A DNA stretch of 64,000 nt from Neoceratodus forsteri (GCA_016271365.2 CM028130.1:470799501-470863500), one strand, 5' to 3'; counted from the stretch's first letter, positions 1-11,342 are shown. Notes: generated by a model from the letters alone, not told the origin. Program-made: numbers and translations.

Positions 1-416
1 GAAGCGCCCGAATTCTCAAATTCAGCCTTCTCTGGTAATTCTCCTGATAATCGAATTGATCCCTGAACTCCTCTAACTCTTTTTGCAAGGTAGTGATCTG
101 TTCAGGGACCGCATCGGTGGCATCCTCGACCTCCGAAATTCTTTGCTCCACTTCTGTAAGTCATGTAGTATGCGCTGCATGTAGATCCACCAGCTCTTGC
201 AGCTTTTTGTCGAAATTAGATGCCATGTTTGATAGCTTGGGTTCCAGAGCAACCAGGATCTGTTGAGTAACTTCCGGCCCTAGCGCACTGACTTCAGCCG
301 CTGATATAGAGACTACCCCAGAGTTTTCTACTTGCAAGGTCTGCAGTTGTTTTTTTCTTATTTTTGGCCACTGTCCGTGCGCCTTTCCCCGAACCGGATG
401 CCAGATATTCATCCAT
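1..416 (-). pseudogene. L1 retrotransposon ORF1, N-terminal part
   Basis: Minus-strand start of an L1-type ORF1, the RNA-binding chaperone protein of the L1 ribonucleoprotein. An ATG at 416 opens a basic N-terminus beginning MDEYLASGSGKGAR. After a frame change the reading continues through a long heptad-rich coiled coil (EVSALGPEVTQQ, FDKKLQELVDLH), an in-frame TGA near 161, then TEVEQRISEVEDATD and QENYQRRLNLRIR at the left edge. The last block matches the L1 ORF1 junction between coiled coil and RRM (family pattern E-N-x-x-R-R-x-N-x-R-I). At least one frameshift and one stop are visible, so this copy is dead. The RRM, C-terminal domain and ORF2 would lie beyond position 1. Family identity is by recalled motif pattern, not a search. 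Confidence 0.7.
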
Positions 417-856
417 GATCGGTTCCGACAGCCAACACTCCGGTCTTTATACTTGTAACTGTGGTTAAATCTTAATTTTAAAGGTAATTAAATGTGGTGG
501 TTTGTGGAGCAAGAGGAATACATGTCCTCACATTAGCTTGCTCATCAGCACCCCCCATTTCATTAATTATTATGTTTGCTTGCACGAATGTGCAAGAAAC
601 ATAGTGCCACCATACGAGAATTTGTTGGTGTGCCTCCCTACTTCCAGTGCCCTGCTGCCTTTTGCAGGCGCTGCTCCACTGCGCCAATGAATGTAAGAGC
701 TGTCTATGACAGCGTTTGCAAATGCAGCGGCATACAGTTGAAAGAATGACCCACAGCTTATAGGCAATTTGCATACTGCCGCCATCGGCAGTATGCAAAG
801 TGCCTCCACATCGGCACTGCAGTGCAAGAGCTGTCATAGACAGCTCCCCCCCAACA
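417..856. other. Non-coding stretch, probably L1 5' flank plus unassigned repeat
   Basis: No convincing coding sequence. The first ~60 bases may be L1 5' UTR. The rest contains repeated short words such as GAGCTGTC (about 690 and 830) and one perfect hairpin, listed separately. I cannot assign a family. Confidence 0.3.
768..799. repeat. Perfect 14-bp-stem hairpin
   Basis: TTTGCATACTGCCG (768-781), a 4-base CCAT loop, then its exact reverse complement (786-799). No T-tract follows and nothing suggests a terminator. It is read as a small foldback inside repetitive DNA. Confidence 0.8.
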
Positions 857-1158
857 GCACGCTGGGAGCCCACCCCAGCGTGTCTGCACTTCCCACACAC
901 ACAGTATGGCCGACAGGGTGCCCAATCCCGTCGGCTCCAGTACCCAAAACAGCCTTGCAGGTGCCACGCTGGGAGCCCACCCCAAGCGTGACAGCGTGTG
1001 TCTGTGGCCCCCCAAACACACTTCCAGGTGCCAGCATGGGGAGCCCAACCCAAGCGTGGCAAAGCTCTCTATGGCGTAGGGATGCCCAGTCCCCTGCTGA
1101 ACTCTACTGCCCAAAACAACTTCCAGCTGCCACACTGGGAGCCCACCCCAGTGTGGCA
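857..1158. repeat. Four short hairpin modules spaced 65-110 bp
   Basis: The self-complementary module CACGCTGGGAGCCCACCCC(A)GCGTG occurs at 858-882 and 965-990. Altered copies lie at 1031-1058 (CAGCATGGGGAGCCCAACCC) and 1130-1157, where the stem is changed to CCACACTGGG/CCCCAGTGTGG with compensating bases. Spacers share words such as CAGT(A)CCCAAAACA and CTTCCAG. The compensatory change in the fourth copy fits selection for pairing or a shared foldback origin. Open frames across it are by-products of the repeat. Confidence 0.65.
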
Positions 1159-1437
1159 GATGTCCCACATTGTCTTCCTACAAGAAAAGAAACCTGCAAA
1201 GAAAGAACGATCCCACGCTGACTGTCTTGACCCCACTCTTCCACCCGCGCCCACCCTCTGTGTACCCTTCCTCCCCACACCCACCCCACTCACCCCATAC
1301 TTACCTCCAGAGTCCAGTGCGATGATATTTGGTGGACCAGGAACACGTCTGCACTCTTCAAAGCCGACCACGAACTGAGGAAATGCCGGTACGCTGTATA
1401 ATGGAATAGATAGGGTTTTTTCAACTTTGATGCATAT
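1159..1437. other. Unassigned spacer
   Basis: C-rich, then AT-rich sequence without a coding signal, tandem structure or recognised element end. Confidence 0.3.
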
Positions 1438-3136
1438 CTCAGGCATTTTTTGGAATTTTTTCACCAAATTTTCAACATGGGGTTTTTGGGACCCACCTCA
1501 TGAATGCTTTTACTGTCATTTTGTTATTCAGTCCCGAAAGGTGATTTCGCAGTTACTGTGTGAAAACACGCTTTCGAGACTGATGTACAAGCGACAGTGT
1601 CACAATTCATGGTGGGCTAAAAACCCTATGTTATTGAAATAATTCCCAAAATGACTGTTTCTGACTTATCGTTGCACAGTTCCTCGCATGCTCATAAGGT
1701 TCCAAATTTTTAATATTTGCACTCCAGATTTTCAACATTGCCATTTTACCACACCTCCTTATGAGCAATACAGCTGTCATTTTTCACATCTTGCCCAAAA
1801 TGTGTTTCCACGCATGTAGCGCCCAATGGCGCAGTTGGTGTGTGAAATCAGTTTTTGGGACAGATTAAGAAAATCACAGTGACACTGTTCATGAGCAGAG
1901 GTCTTAAAATGGCTATGTTGAAAATGTGGTAAAAAAAGTCCCAAAAATGAAGGTTTTACGAGCGTGTGTTGCGCAGTTCCTACGCATGCTCGTAAGTTCG
2001 CGAATGTTTAATATTTGCACTCCAAATTTTCAACATTGTTATTTTGCCACACTTCCTTATGAGCAGTACAGCTGTCATTTTTCACATCTCCCCCAAAATG
2101 TGTTTCCGCGCATGTAGCACACAATGGCGCAGTCAGCGGCAAAATCAATGTTTGGGACAGATTAATAAAATAACAGTGACAAAGTCTATGAGCAGAGATC
2201 TTAAAATGGCTATGTTGAAAATTTGGTGAAAAAATTCCCAAAAATGACTGTTTTACAAGCGTGAGTTGCGCAGTTCCTATGCACGCTTGTATGTTTGCAA
2301 ATTTTTATTATTTGCACTCCAGATTTTCAACATTGCCATTTTACCACACCTCCTTATGAGCAGTACAGCTGTCATTTTTCACATCTCCCCCAAAATGTGT
2401 TTCCGTGCCTGTAGCGCACAATGGCGCAGTCGGTGTGCGAAATCAATGTTTGGGACAGATTAAGTAAATCACAGTGACACTGTTCATGAGCAGAGATCTT
2501 AAAATGGCTATGTTGAAAATTTGGTGACAAAAGTCCATAAAATGACTGTGTTACGAGCGAGCATTGCGCTGTTTCCACGCACCCTCGTAAGTTCATGAAT
2601 TGGTAATATTTTCAGTCCAGAGTTTCACCACTGGCATTTTTCCACACTTCCTTATTACAGCTGTAATTTTTCACAATGTGGCCGAAATGTGTTTTCACAC
2701 TTTCTGCGCAGAAATGCGTGGTCGCTGTGGGAAATCACTGTTCAGGACAGATTAAGAAAATCACAGTGACACTGTTCATGAGCAGAGGTCCCCAAATGCC
2801 TGTGTTGACAATCTGCTGTAAATAAATCCCCAAACTAATTACATTAAGGGTGTGCGTTGCGCAGTTTCTACACACGCTCGTGACTTCACCAGTTTTTTTA
2901 CTATTTTCACTGCAGATTTTCAACATTGCCATTATTTACACCTCCCTATGAACAGTACAGCTGTCATTTTTCACATCCTGTTCGAAATGTGTTTTGCACC
3001 TGTGGTGCCAAATGCCGTAGTCACTTTGCAAAATCAGCTTTCGGCTAACGAACTGATATTGCCACTGTTCATAAGGTGGGGGTCACAAAAAACCCATGTT
3101 GAAAATTTGGAGTGAAAATACCAGCGAACGCCTGAG
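1438..3136. mobile_element. TIR element (MITE-like) carrying an internal 297-bp tandem array
   Basis: The two ends are inverted copies of each other over about 69 bp. 1438-1506 begins CTCAGGCATTTTTTGG and includes CCAAATTTTCAACATGGG. 3068-3136 read on the minus strand begins CTCAGGCGTT and includes CCAAATTTTCAACATGGG. The interior is almost wholly the tandem array described next. No transposase is present, so it would be non-autonomous. The flanks show only a weak GCAT match on each side, so target duplication and superfamily are unresolved. Tandem repeats amplified inside MITEs are known in Xenopus, where T2-type MITEs carry them. Confidence 0.6.
1507..3067. repeat. 297-bp tandem repeat, about five units
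   Basis: The marker AGCTGTCATTTTTCACATC recurs near 1771, 2069, 2366 and 2960, and in a deleted form near 2660, giving a period of 296-298 bp. Each unit also holds a GTTTTACGAGCGTG-like box, TGGCGCAGT and GCTATGTTGAAAATTTGG. The last box matches the element ends, so the units look derived from the terminal sequence. The leftmost unit (about 1507-1680) is the most divergent. No coding content. Confidence 0.8.
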
Positions 3137-3139
3137 GCA

Positions 3140-3480
3140 TTAGGGTTTCCAACCATAACGCCCCACCCTGTAGAGATTGACAGGCATCAGGGGTGTGACT
3201 TGGGATTGTTGCCTGTAATGCTCATACCATTCCCCACCCACCCACACCCTGCAGCCAGTGAGAGGCATCGAGGTGTGCCTTGGACTCTTCAGCTCCAAAG
3301 TTCACCCCATTCTCCTATGCTGCACCCATCTCACCATATTTTCTGATAGAATGGGGTGAGCATAAGGGCCAAACACCCAAGGCACACCGTGACACTTGTC
3401 GGTGTCTGCAGGATAGGGTTTGGTGAAATGGCGTAGCCATTATGCCTGACGACCCAAAGGCACACCTCACCAATGCCAAT
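3140..3480. repeat. Foldback fragment, same family as 47383-47744
   Basis: GGTGTGCCTTGG (from 3272) pairs with CCAAGGCACACC (to 3388), and CACCCCATTC pairs with GAATGGGGTG around a centre near 3335. Neighbouring blocks (GAGATTGACAGGCATCAG) resemble GAGATTGACAGATGCCAG of the palindrome at 47.4 kb. The copy is degraded and partly rearranged. Confidence 0.6.
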
Positions 3481-4092
3481 GCCAGCAAGCAAACATTCGG
3501 CATTGACAAATGTTTGTTTGTTTTTGGTTTCCTGAGACTAGAATACTTCACAAATTTTTCTACAAATTGAACTTCAGAAGACCAATGGATTTCTCCTTGG
3601 CAATTTTGCAGTGGGCTTTGTTTTGTGTAATAAGTACTTTAAATTAACTTTGGTCAAATTAAGGCTGCTTTTGGGACTCTTTTGACTATTTGACTTTGTG
3701 TACTTTAGATTGAAATATATCTTTGTACAACTGTGGAAAGATCACTGATATTATTAAGGTACATATGCATCATTGCATTTTTAACATAATGGTAGAGGTA
3801 ATTCAACTGGCATTTTAACAGACTAACCAGAATTGATTATTATTGGTATTCATGTGTTACTGATCACCATATGGGCAGCTCCTATGATTTAAATTAATGC
3901 ATATTCATTAGGTGGCCAACTAAAAAGTCATTTTAAGCTGTATTGAGAAGCCACTCCACCCAAAATGCAGGGGAAGAGCAATTTGAAGCATTGGGTTTTG
4001 CCTTTTCTTGCCAGTCATGTCTGTGTGGAATTTTCAGTAAAATATGTTTTCATTGTTTGAAGCCTGAGTGCACTGGTTTGTTTTGTTCCTTG
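3481..4092. other. AT-rich unassigned DNA
   Basis: About 600 bp of AT-rich sequence between repeat blocks. I see no coding signal, tandem structure or element end. Confidence 0.4.
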
Positions 4093-7000
4093 GAGGGTAA
4101 TAGATACATGGGGTACAGTGCAGGGGAAGAGAAAGAGATAGATGGGGTACAGATCAGGGGGAGTAGAGGAAATAGATGGGGTAGACTGCAGGAGGAAGAT
4201 AGGAGATAAGATAGGGTAAGTAAATTGGGAAGGTAAGACATAGATGGGGAAAAGTACTGGGGAGGGGAGCAGATAGATGGGGTGCAGTGCAGGGGAGGAT
4301 AAGAGATAAATAGGGTACAGTACAGGGGAGTGGAGGGTAGGAAATAGAGGGCGTACAGTACAAGGGAAGGGTAGGAGATAGATGGGGTACAGTAGAGGGG
4401 GAGGGTATGAGATAGATGAGGTACTGTGCAGTACAGGAGAGGGAGGAGATAGATGGGGTACAGTGCAGGGGAGGGGAGGAGATAGATGAGGTACATTACA
4501 GGGGAGGGTATGATATAGATGGGGTACAGTACAGGGGTAGGGGAGGAGATAGGTGAGGTACAGTGCAGGGGAAGGGTAAGCAATAGATGTGGCACAGTGC
4601 AGGAAAGGGGACGAGATAGATGGGAAACAGAGCAGGGAAGGAGATATATGTGGTACAGTAAAGGGAAGGGGAGGAGATAGATGCAGTACAGTAGAGGGGG
4701 AGGATATGAGGTAGATGGGATACAGTGCAGCAGGAAGGAGAAACATTGGTACAGTTCAGGGAGAAGGGAGGAGATAGATGGGGTACAGTACAGAGGAGGG
4801 TAGGGGATAGATGGGGAACAGTGCAGGGAAGGTTAGAAGATTTGATGGGGTACTTTACAAGGGATGGGAGGAAATAGATGGGGTACTGTACGGGGTGGTA
4901 GGAAGTGAGATGGAGTGCACCATGGGGGGGAGTAGAGAAGGTTAGATGGGGTACAGTGCAGGTGTTGGGAGGAAACAAATGGGACACATCACAGGGATAG
5001 GGTAGGAGATATAAAGGGTACAGTGCAAGGGAAGGATAGGAGATAGATGGGGGTACAGTGGAGGGTGATGGTAAGAGATGTATGGGGTAGAGTACAGGGA
5101 GGGTTAAAAGATAGATGGGGTACAGTACGGGGAGGGTAGACTAGGTTGGGTGCAGGGGGTAGGAGATTAGATGGAGCACAGGGGGATGGTAGGAGATAGA
5201 TGGGGTACAGTGCAGGGAAGGGAAGTAGACAGATGGGTGCAGTGCAGGGGAGGGTAGGAAATAAATGGGGAACAGTGCAGGAGGAGGGTTGAAGATAGGT
5301 GGGGTACACTGAAGGAGGAGGGGAAAGATAGATGAGGTACAGTGCATGGGATGGTAGGAGGTAGATGAGGTATCATACAGGGGAGTGAAGGGGATAGATG
5401 GGGTACAGTGCAGAGGAAGGAGGTAGATGGGGTACAGTGCAGGGGAAGTGGAAGAGACTGATGGGGAACAGTGCACAGGATGGGAGGAGGTATGATGGGG
5501 TACAGTGCAGGAGAGGGGAGGAGATAGATGGGAGACTGTCAGGGGGATTGTTAGAGACACATGGGGTGCAGTGCAAGGGGAGGAGATTACATGGGTTACA
5601 GTGCAGGGGAGGGTAGGAGATAAATGGGGAACACTGCAGAAGGATGGGAGGAGATAGATGAGGTACAGTGTGTGGCATGGTAGGAGATAGATGGGGTATG
5701 GTATGGGAAGGGAGGAGATAGATGGGGTACAGTGCAGGGGAGACTAGGAGATAGATGGGGTACAGTGCAGGGGGAAGGGTAGAGCTAGATGGGGTACAGA
5801 ACAGAGGAAGGAGACATGGAGTACAGTGCAGGGGGAGTAGATAGATGGAGTACAGTGCAGGGAGGACTAGGAGCTAGATGGAGTGCAGTGCAGGGGGAGA
5901 CCAGGAGATAGGATACAGGGGAGGGGAGAAGATAAATGGGGTACATTATAGGGAGAGGGCAGGAGACAGATGGGGTACAGTGCAGAAGAGGGAGAGAGAG
6001 AGCTAGATGGGAGACTGTCAGGGGATTGTTAGAGACACATGGGGTGCAGTGTAGGGGAGGAGGTTACATGGGTTACTGTGTGGGGGTAGGAGATAAATGG
6101 GGAACACTGCAAGAAGAAGGGAGGAGATAGATGAGGTACAGTGTGCGGGATGGCAGGAGATTGATGGGGTATTGTATAGGGGATGAGAGGAGATAGATGG
6201 GGTACAGTGCAGGGGGAGAAGTCAAATGGGGTACAGTGCAGAGGAAGGAGATAGATGGGGTACAGTGCAGTGGGAGATTAGAAAGTGGAGTACAGTGCAG
6301 GGGCGGGGAAGAGATATATGGGGTACAGTGCAGGGGCAGAGATAGATGGGGTACAGTGCAGGGGAAGAGATAGATGGGGTACAGTGCAAGGGAGATTAGG
6401 AGATGGGGTACAGTGCAGGGGAGACTAGGAGACAGATGGGCTACAGTGCAGGGGAGGGGAGGAGATAGATGGGGTACAGCATAGGGAGAGGGGAGGAGAC
6501 AGATGGGCTACAGTGCAGCAGAGTGAAAGAGATAGATGGGAGACTGTCATTGGGATTGTTAGAGACACATGGAGTGCAGAGCAAGGGAGGAGATAGATGG
6601 GGTGCAGTATAGGGAGGATATAGATGGGGTACAGTGCATAGGGAGGAGATATATGGGGTACAGTTCAGGGGAGGAGACAGATGGGGTAAAGTACAAGGGG
6701 ATGGGAGGATACAGATGGGATGCAGTACTGGGGGATAGTAGGAGATGGATGAGGTACCATGCTGGAGGAGGGGAGGAGATATGATGGGATACAGTGCAGG
6801 GGAGGAGAAGAGATAGATGGGGTACAGTGCAGCAGAGGAAGAGAGATAGATGTTTCACTGTCAGGGGATTGTTGAAGATACATGGGGTGCAGTGCAGGCA
6901 GATGGGAGGAGATAGATGGGGTACAGTACTGGGGGAGGGGAGGAGATAGATGGGGTACAGTGCAGGAGGAGAGTAGGAGAAAGATGTGTACAGTCCTGGG

Positions 7001-7310
7001 GAAGGGGAGGAGATAGAAGGGGTACATTGCAGGAGGAGGGAAGAAGAAACATGGTACAGTCCAGGGAGAAGGTAGGGGATAGATGGGGTACAGTGCAGAG
7101 GAGTATAGGAGAAAGATGTCGTACAGTCGAGGGAGAGGGGAGGAGATAGGTGGTTCAGTGCAGGGAGGTGGAGGAGATGTGAACATTGCAGGCAGAAGGA
7201 AAGAGATAGGTACAGTCCTGGGAGAGAGGGAGATAAATGGGGTACAGTGCAGGAGCATAGAGTTGCTGAAGTTAATGAGAGGAGGTGGAGATGGATGGTG
7301 TACAGTGAAT
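4093..7310 (+). repeat. Minisatellite, G-rich arm of a giant inverted array
   Basis: About 3.2 kb of degenerate ~30-33-bp units on the pattern GATAGATGGGGTACAGTGCA followed by GGGGAGGG(T)AGGA. Unit length is often 33, a multiple of three, which explains long stop-free frames on the opposite strand. A higher-order segment containing AGACTGTCAGGGGGATTG recurs at 5533 and 6012 (479 bp apart), with decayed copies at 6541 and near 6855. The plus strand is strongly purine/G-rich. These frames are not genes. Confidence 0.95.
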
Positions 7311-7315
7311 ATCAG

Positions 7316-9632
7316 GTACTGTACCCCATTCATCTCCTCCTCCCCTGCATTGTACCCCATCTTTCTCCCACCTCTCCCTGCACTGTACCCAGTCTAGTCT
7401 CCTCACTTCCCAGGACTGTACCCCAACTACTCCTTCCTCTGTCTGCACTGTACCATACATTTCTTCTCCTCCTCCAATGGACTCTGCCCATCTCCTCCCT
7501 CCCCAACACTGTAACTCATCTTTTCCTCCTCCCTGCAGTGCACTCCCATCTATCTCCTACCCTGACCTGCACTGTAACCCATGCATCTCCTCCCTCCCCT
7601 GCAACTGCACTGCATGTATCTTCTTTCCTCTGCCTGCACTGTGCCAAATCTTTCTTCCACCCTCCCCCTCCACTGTACCCCATCTATCTCCTCCCCTCCC
7701 CTACACTGTACCCCATCTTTCTACTACCCGCCCTTGCACTGTACCCCATCTATCTACTCCCCTCTCCTGCACAGTACCACATCTATATCCTATCCAGCCC
7801 CGGTACTGTACCCACCTATCTCCACCCTTCTACTGTACTCCATCTTGCCCCTTCTCTCCTCTGTACTGCACTCCATCTGTCTTGTCTCCTGCCCCTGTAC
7901 TATACCTCATCTATTTCCTCCCTTCCCCCTGAACTGTTTGCAATCTATCTCCTAATCTCCCCTTCTACTTTATCCAATCTATCTCCTCCCTTCCCCTCCC
8001 CCTGCACTGTACCCCATCTATCTTTTACAATCCCCTGCACTGTACCAAATCTCTCCCTTCCCCTCCCCTGTACTGCAACCCATCTAGCTCCTCTCCTCCC
8101 CTGCACTGTAGCACATCTATCTCCTACCCTCCCAGTGCACTGTAATCCATCAATCTCCTCCCTTCCCCTGCACAGTACCCTATCTCCTACCCTCCCCATG
8201 CATTGTACCCCATCAATCTCCTACCCTCCCCCTGAACTATACCCCATCTATCTTCTCTCCTCCCTCTGTACTGTACCACATCTATCTCTTACTCTCCTCC
8301 TCTTCTACTGTGCCCATCTATCTCTTCCCCTCCCCAGTACTGTACCCCATCTGTCTCCTCCCATCTCACTAAGCTGTGCCCCATCTATCTCTTATCCTCC
8401 CCTCCATTGTACACCATCCATCTCCTACCCTAACCCTGCATTGTACCCTGTTCCATCTCCTACCTTCTCCCTGCACTGTACAGCATCTATCTATTACCTT
8501 CCCCCTGCACTGTACAACATCTATCACCCACCCTCCCCTGCATTGTACCCCATCTATCTCCTGCACTCCCCTTCTATTGTACCCCACCTATCTCCACCAC
8601 TCCAGCTGTACCGTACTTCATCAATCATCTTGACTCCCCATGCACATTACCCCCTCTATCTTCTACCTCCCTCTGCACTGTACCCCATCTATCTACTCCC
8701 CTCCCCTGCACAGTATGCCATCTATCTCCTACCTTCCCCCTCTATTGTACCCCATCTATTTACTACCCCTGCACTGAACCCCATCTATCTCCTCCCCTTC
8801 CCCTGCACTGTACCCTGTCTATCTCCAAACCTCCCCTCTACTCCATCTATCTCCTCCCTCCCCTTCACTGCACCCCATCTATCTCCTACCTTCCCCTTTA
8901 TAGTATCCCATCTATCGTCTCCCAAACCCCTGTACTGTACCCCATCTATGTCCCATTTTTCCCTCTACAGTACCTCTTTTATCTCCTTCCCTCCCCTGCA
9001 CTGTACCCCATCTATCTCCTAACCTTCCCCTGCACTGTACCCCATCTATTTCCTCCTCCCTCCCTGTAATGTACCTTATCTATCTCTTAACCTCCCCCAG
9101 CACTGTACCCCATCTCATCTCCTACCCTCCCTCTGCACTATACCCCATCTAATCTCCTTCCCTCCCCATGTACTGTACCCAATCTGTCTCCTCCCATCCC
9201 CTGCACTGTACTCCATCTATATCCTCCCCTGTACCCCATCTCATCTCCTACCCTCCCTCTGCACTATACCCAATCTAATCTCCTACCCTCCCCGTACTGT
9301 ACCCAATCTATCTCCTCCCATCCCCTACACTGTACCCCATCTATCTTCTCCCTTCCCTCCCCTGTACTGTACTCCATCTATCTCATACACACTCCCTGCA
9401 CTGTACCCCATCTCATCTCCTATGCTTCCCTTCACTATACCTCATCTACCTCCTCCCCTCACCCTGCACTGTACCCCATCTGTCTCCTTCACTCCCTTCT
9501 CACTGTACCTCATCAGTCTCCTCCCCTCCCCTGCACTGTACCTGATCTATCTCCTGCCCTCCCCTGCACTGTACCCCACCTATCTCCTATCCCCCCCCTC
9601 TATTGTACCCCATCTATCTCCTAACCTCTCCA
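7316..9632 (-). repeat. Minisatellite, C-rich arm of the same inverted array
   Basis: The same ~33-bp unit in opposite orientation (CTGTACCCCATCTATCTCCT followed by CCCCTCCCCTGCA). It runs about 2.3 kb and ends at the sequence GAGTGGTAAG. The orientation switch lies between 7300 and 7330, where GTGTACAGTGAAT meets GGTACTGTACCCC. The 1.8-kb stop-free plus-strand frame here is a translation of the 11-residue repeat (LYPIYLLPSPA-like) and should not be annotated as protein. Confidence 0.95.
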
Positions 9633-10054
9633 GGAGTGGTAAGTAACCTGCGCACAATGGGAGTGCAGCGCTGTAAGGGCAGCCAGCCCATAAACTTAAA
9701 TTCAAAACAACAGCACTGGCAAAGCAGTAAGGAAGTCCAGCAAAACATTACATCAAGAAAAAAATTGCTTTATTCATTCACCGGGTGACAATCTTGTACC
9801 TACCTCTCCTGGAACTCTTTGCTTGGCCTTTGGGTGTCCTGCAGTATGGGTGGATTCTCCTTTGGTCATCTATCTTTGGAGCAGCAATTTGAATTCCACA
9901 TTACACCATGGGGTGACTGCCCGAATTTCATTTACTAATCCTAGCGTTCATAAGTCTGAGAAAGTGCAGTATTTGGGATCGGAGATCAAAGATGCTGACC
10001 CATGAGTGGACTGGATCTAGAAGCTGAATCAGCACAAGGGTTTCATTGGCAATT
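9633..10054 (+). other. Probable 5' region of the Penelope-like element, or unassigned
   Basis: No coding sequence recognised. It lies directly upstream of the PLE reading frame and could hold its 5' UTR, but nothing in the sequence proves this. Confidence 0.3.
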
Positions 10055-11190
10055 ATGTCAGAAGTCCCATCAGTGGCAACAGAGGACAACGAAGCTAGTT
10101 TCAGCCTTGAAGATGTAATTCCTCTACAGCTACGGAAGGAGCAGTTAAGGGCAAAGCTTGCAGTAGCAGAACCAAATGAGTCATCGACCCTCTACAATGA
10201 CAGCAGGAGATAATATTAAAACAGCATTTCTAAAACTTGAAAGACTGCTAATAAAAAAGATATTAGCTATAACATAACTTCACTTGAGGCATATTTGGAG
10301 AAAACACAAGCTCCAAGAGGTTTGCGTGTTACCAAAGCACCGACTTGTGGACTTGGCCAGTTTAAAAGAAAACAGGCTTGGTTAAAAATTTCAGCAGAAG
10401 CCTCAATAGCCTATACAAAATTAATAATAGAGGAGGATTCAGAGTACAATTTAGAGCTTCAAAATGAATTAAAGGTGGCTAAATAAGAAGTAGCCACATT
10501 TAAAAAACAGAAAGGATTCTCTCATTTGAACAAATTACTTAAAAACAAAATAGCAAAACATGAAAAAAGGTGATCCAGAGAAAACAAACTTTTACATGAC
10601 AGTTGTGACTACGAGTCTAACACTACCTACATTATACCTAAGGGATCAAGATCTAGGAGCAGAGGGCGTTCACGTAATAGAGAAAGATTCCAAAAAAATC
10701 AAGGTACTGAGGTGACTTAACCTACCAAGGAAAATAGGCAAATCAAAACAGTCACCATAGACTTAACAAAGAACACTACTACACAACCTTCTTTAGAACA
10801 ACCCCGTGAGAGAAATAGTAGAAGAAGGAGAACGAGACATGGCAGAAGGGGAGGACAATCTAATTGCAAAAAAGCACACTTTAGCGGTATCAAAGAATCT
10901 GAGTTACTAATCACAAATTTAACCAAATATGAACTCAGCCCAACTCAGACTGCACTTTTGAAGAAAGGATTGAACTTTGTCCCCACTCCCAAAATAAATA
11001 ATTTCTCCATTTTCATGGATATTTATAAACTCTTTAGAAAGATAAGACTGTGATAATATTTTTCTCAGAAAGATATTACTGAAGGAACCACCATGGGATT
11101 CACGGAGGATGTTACACCAGAAGAGGACATTAATTACCTTTATTGGCAGCACAAGCCATGGAGGACAACCAGGAAATTGAGGTAACATGT
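10055..11190 (+). pseudogene. Penelope-like element, N-terminal half of the polyprotein
   Basis: An ATG at 10055 opens MSEVPSVATEDNEASF and LEDVIPLQLRKEQLR. After a frameshift near 10200 come TAFLKLERLL, SLEAYLEKTQAPRGLRVTKAPT and LKISAEASIAYTKLIIEED, then stops, an SRSRGRSRNR basic tract and LTKYELSPTQTALLKKGLNF, VPTPKINNFSIFMDIYKLFR, KIRL. The blocks xPRGLRxxKxPT and KGLNFxPTPxxNxFxxxxDxxxFxRKxxL are those I know from amphibian Neptune-like PLE proteins, where they precede the reverse transcriptase. No RT follows here. The next expected segment is found at 56106, so the two may be halves of one split element. Several in-frame stops and frameshifts: inactive. Confidence 0.65.
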
Positions 11191-11342
11191 ATTATAAAAT
11201 GGTGTGTGAAACTCCTGTAACCTCATTGGTCAAAACATGTCACATGACTGTGAGTAAATCCTGCATTACCCACGGCTGAGAAAATGAATTTATAAAACAA
11301 CATAATTAAACACATTGTATGCATGGGTCCATTGTATAATCA

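Noticed and set aside
768..799. Rho-independent terminator
   Set aside because: Perfect stem but no T-run, no upstream gene, and the setting is eukaryotic.
478..1378. Overlapping frames of 60-190 residues on both strands
   Set aside because: They follow the GC-rich hairpin repeats, are open in several frames at once and show no recognisable domain.
1438..3136. CRISPR-like array
   Set aside because: Units of 297 bp without repeat/spacer alternation, in a eukaryotic genome.
4015..7360. Several 100-240-residue minus-strand frames
   Set aside because: Same minisatellite read on the other strand; overlapping frames are equally open, as expected for a repeat.
7247..9022. 591-residue open frame on the plus strand
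   Set aside because: It is a direct translation of the 33-bp minisatellite (LYPIYLLPSPA repeats). The repeat length being a multiple of three keeps it open. No start context or conserved domain.
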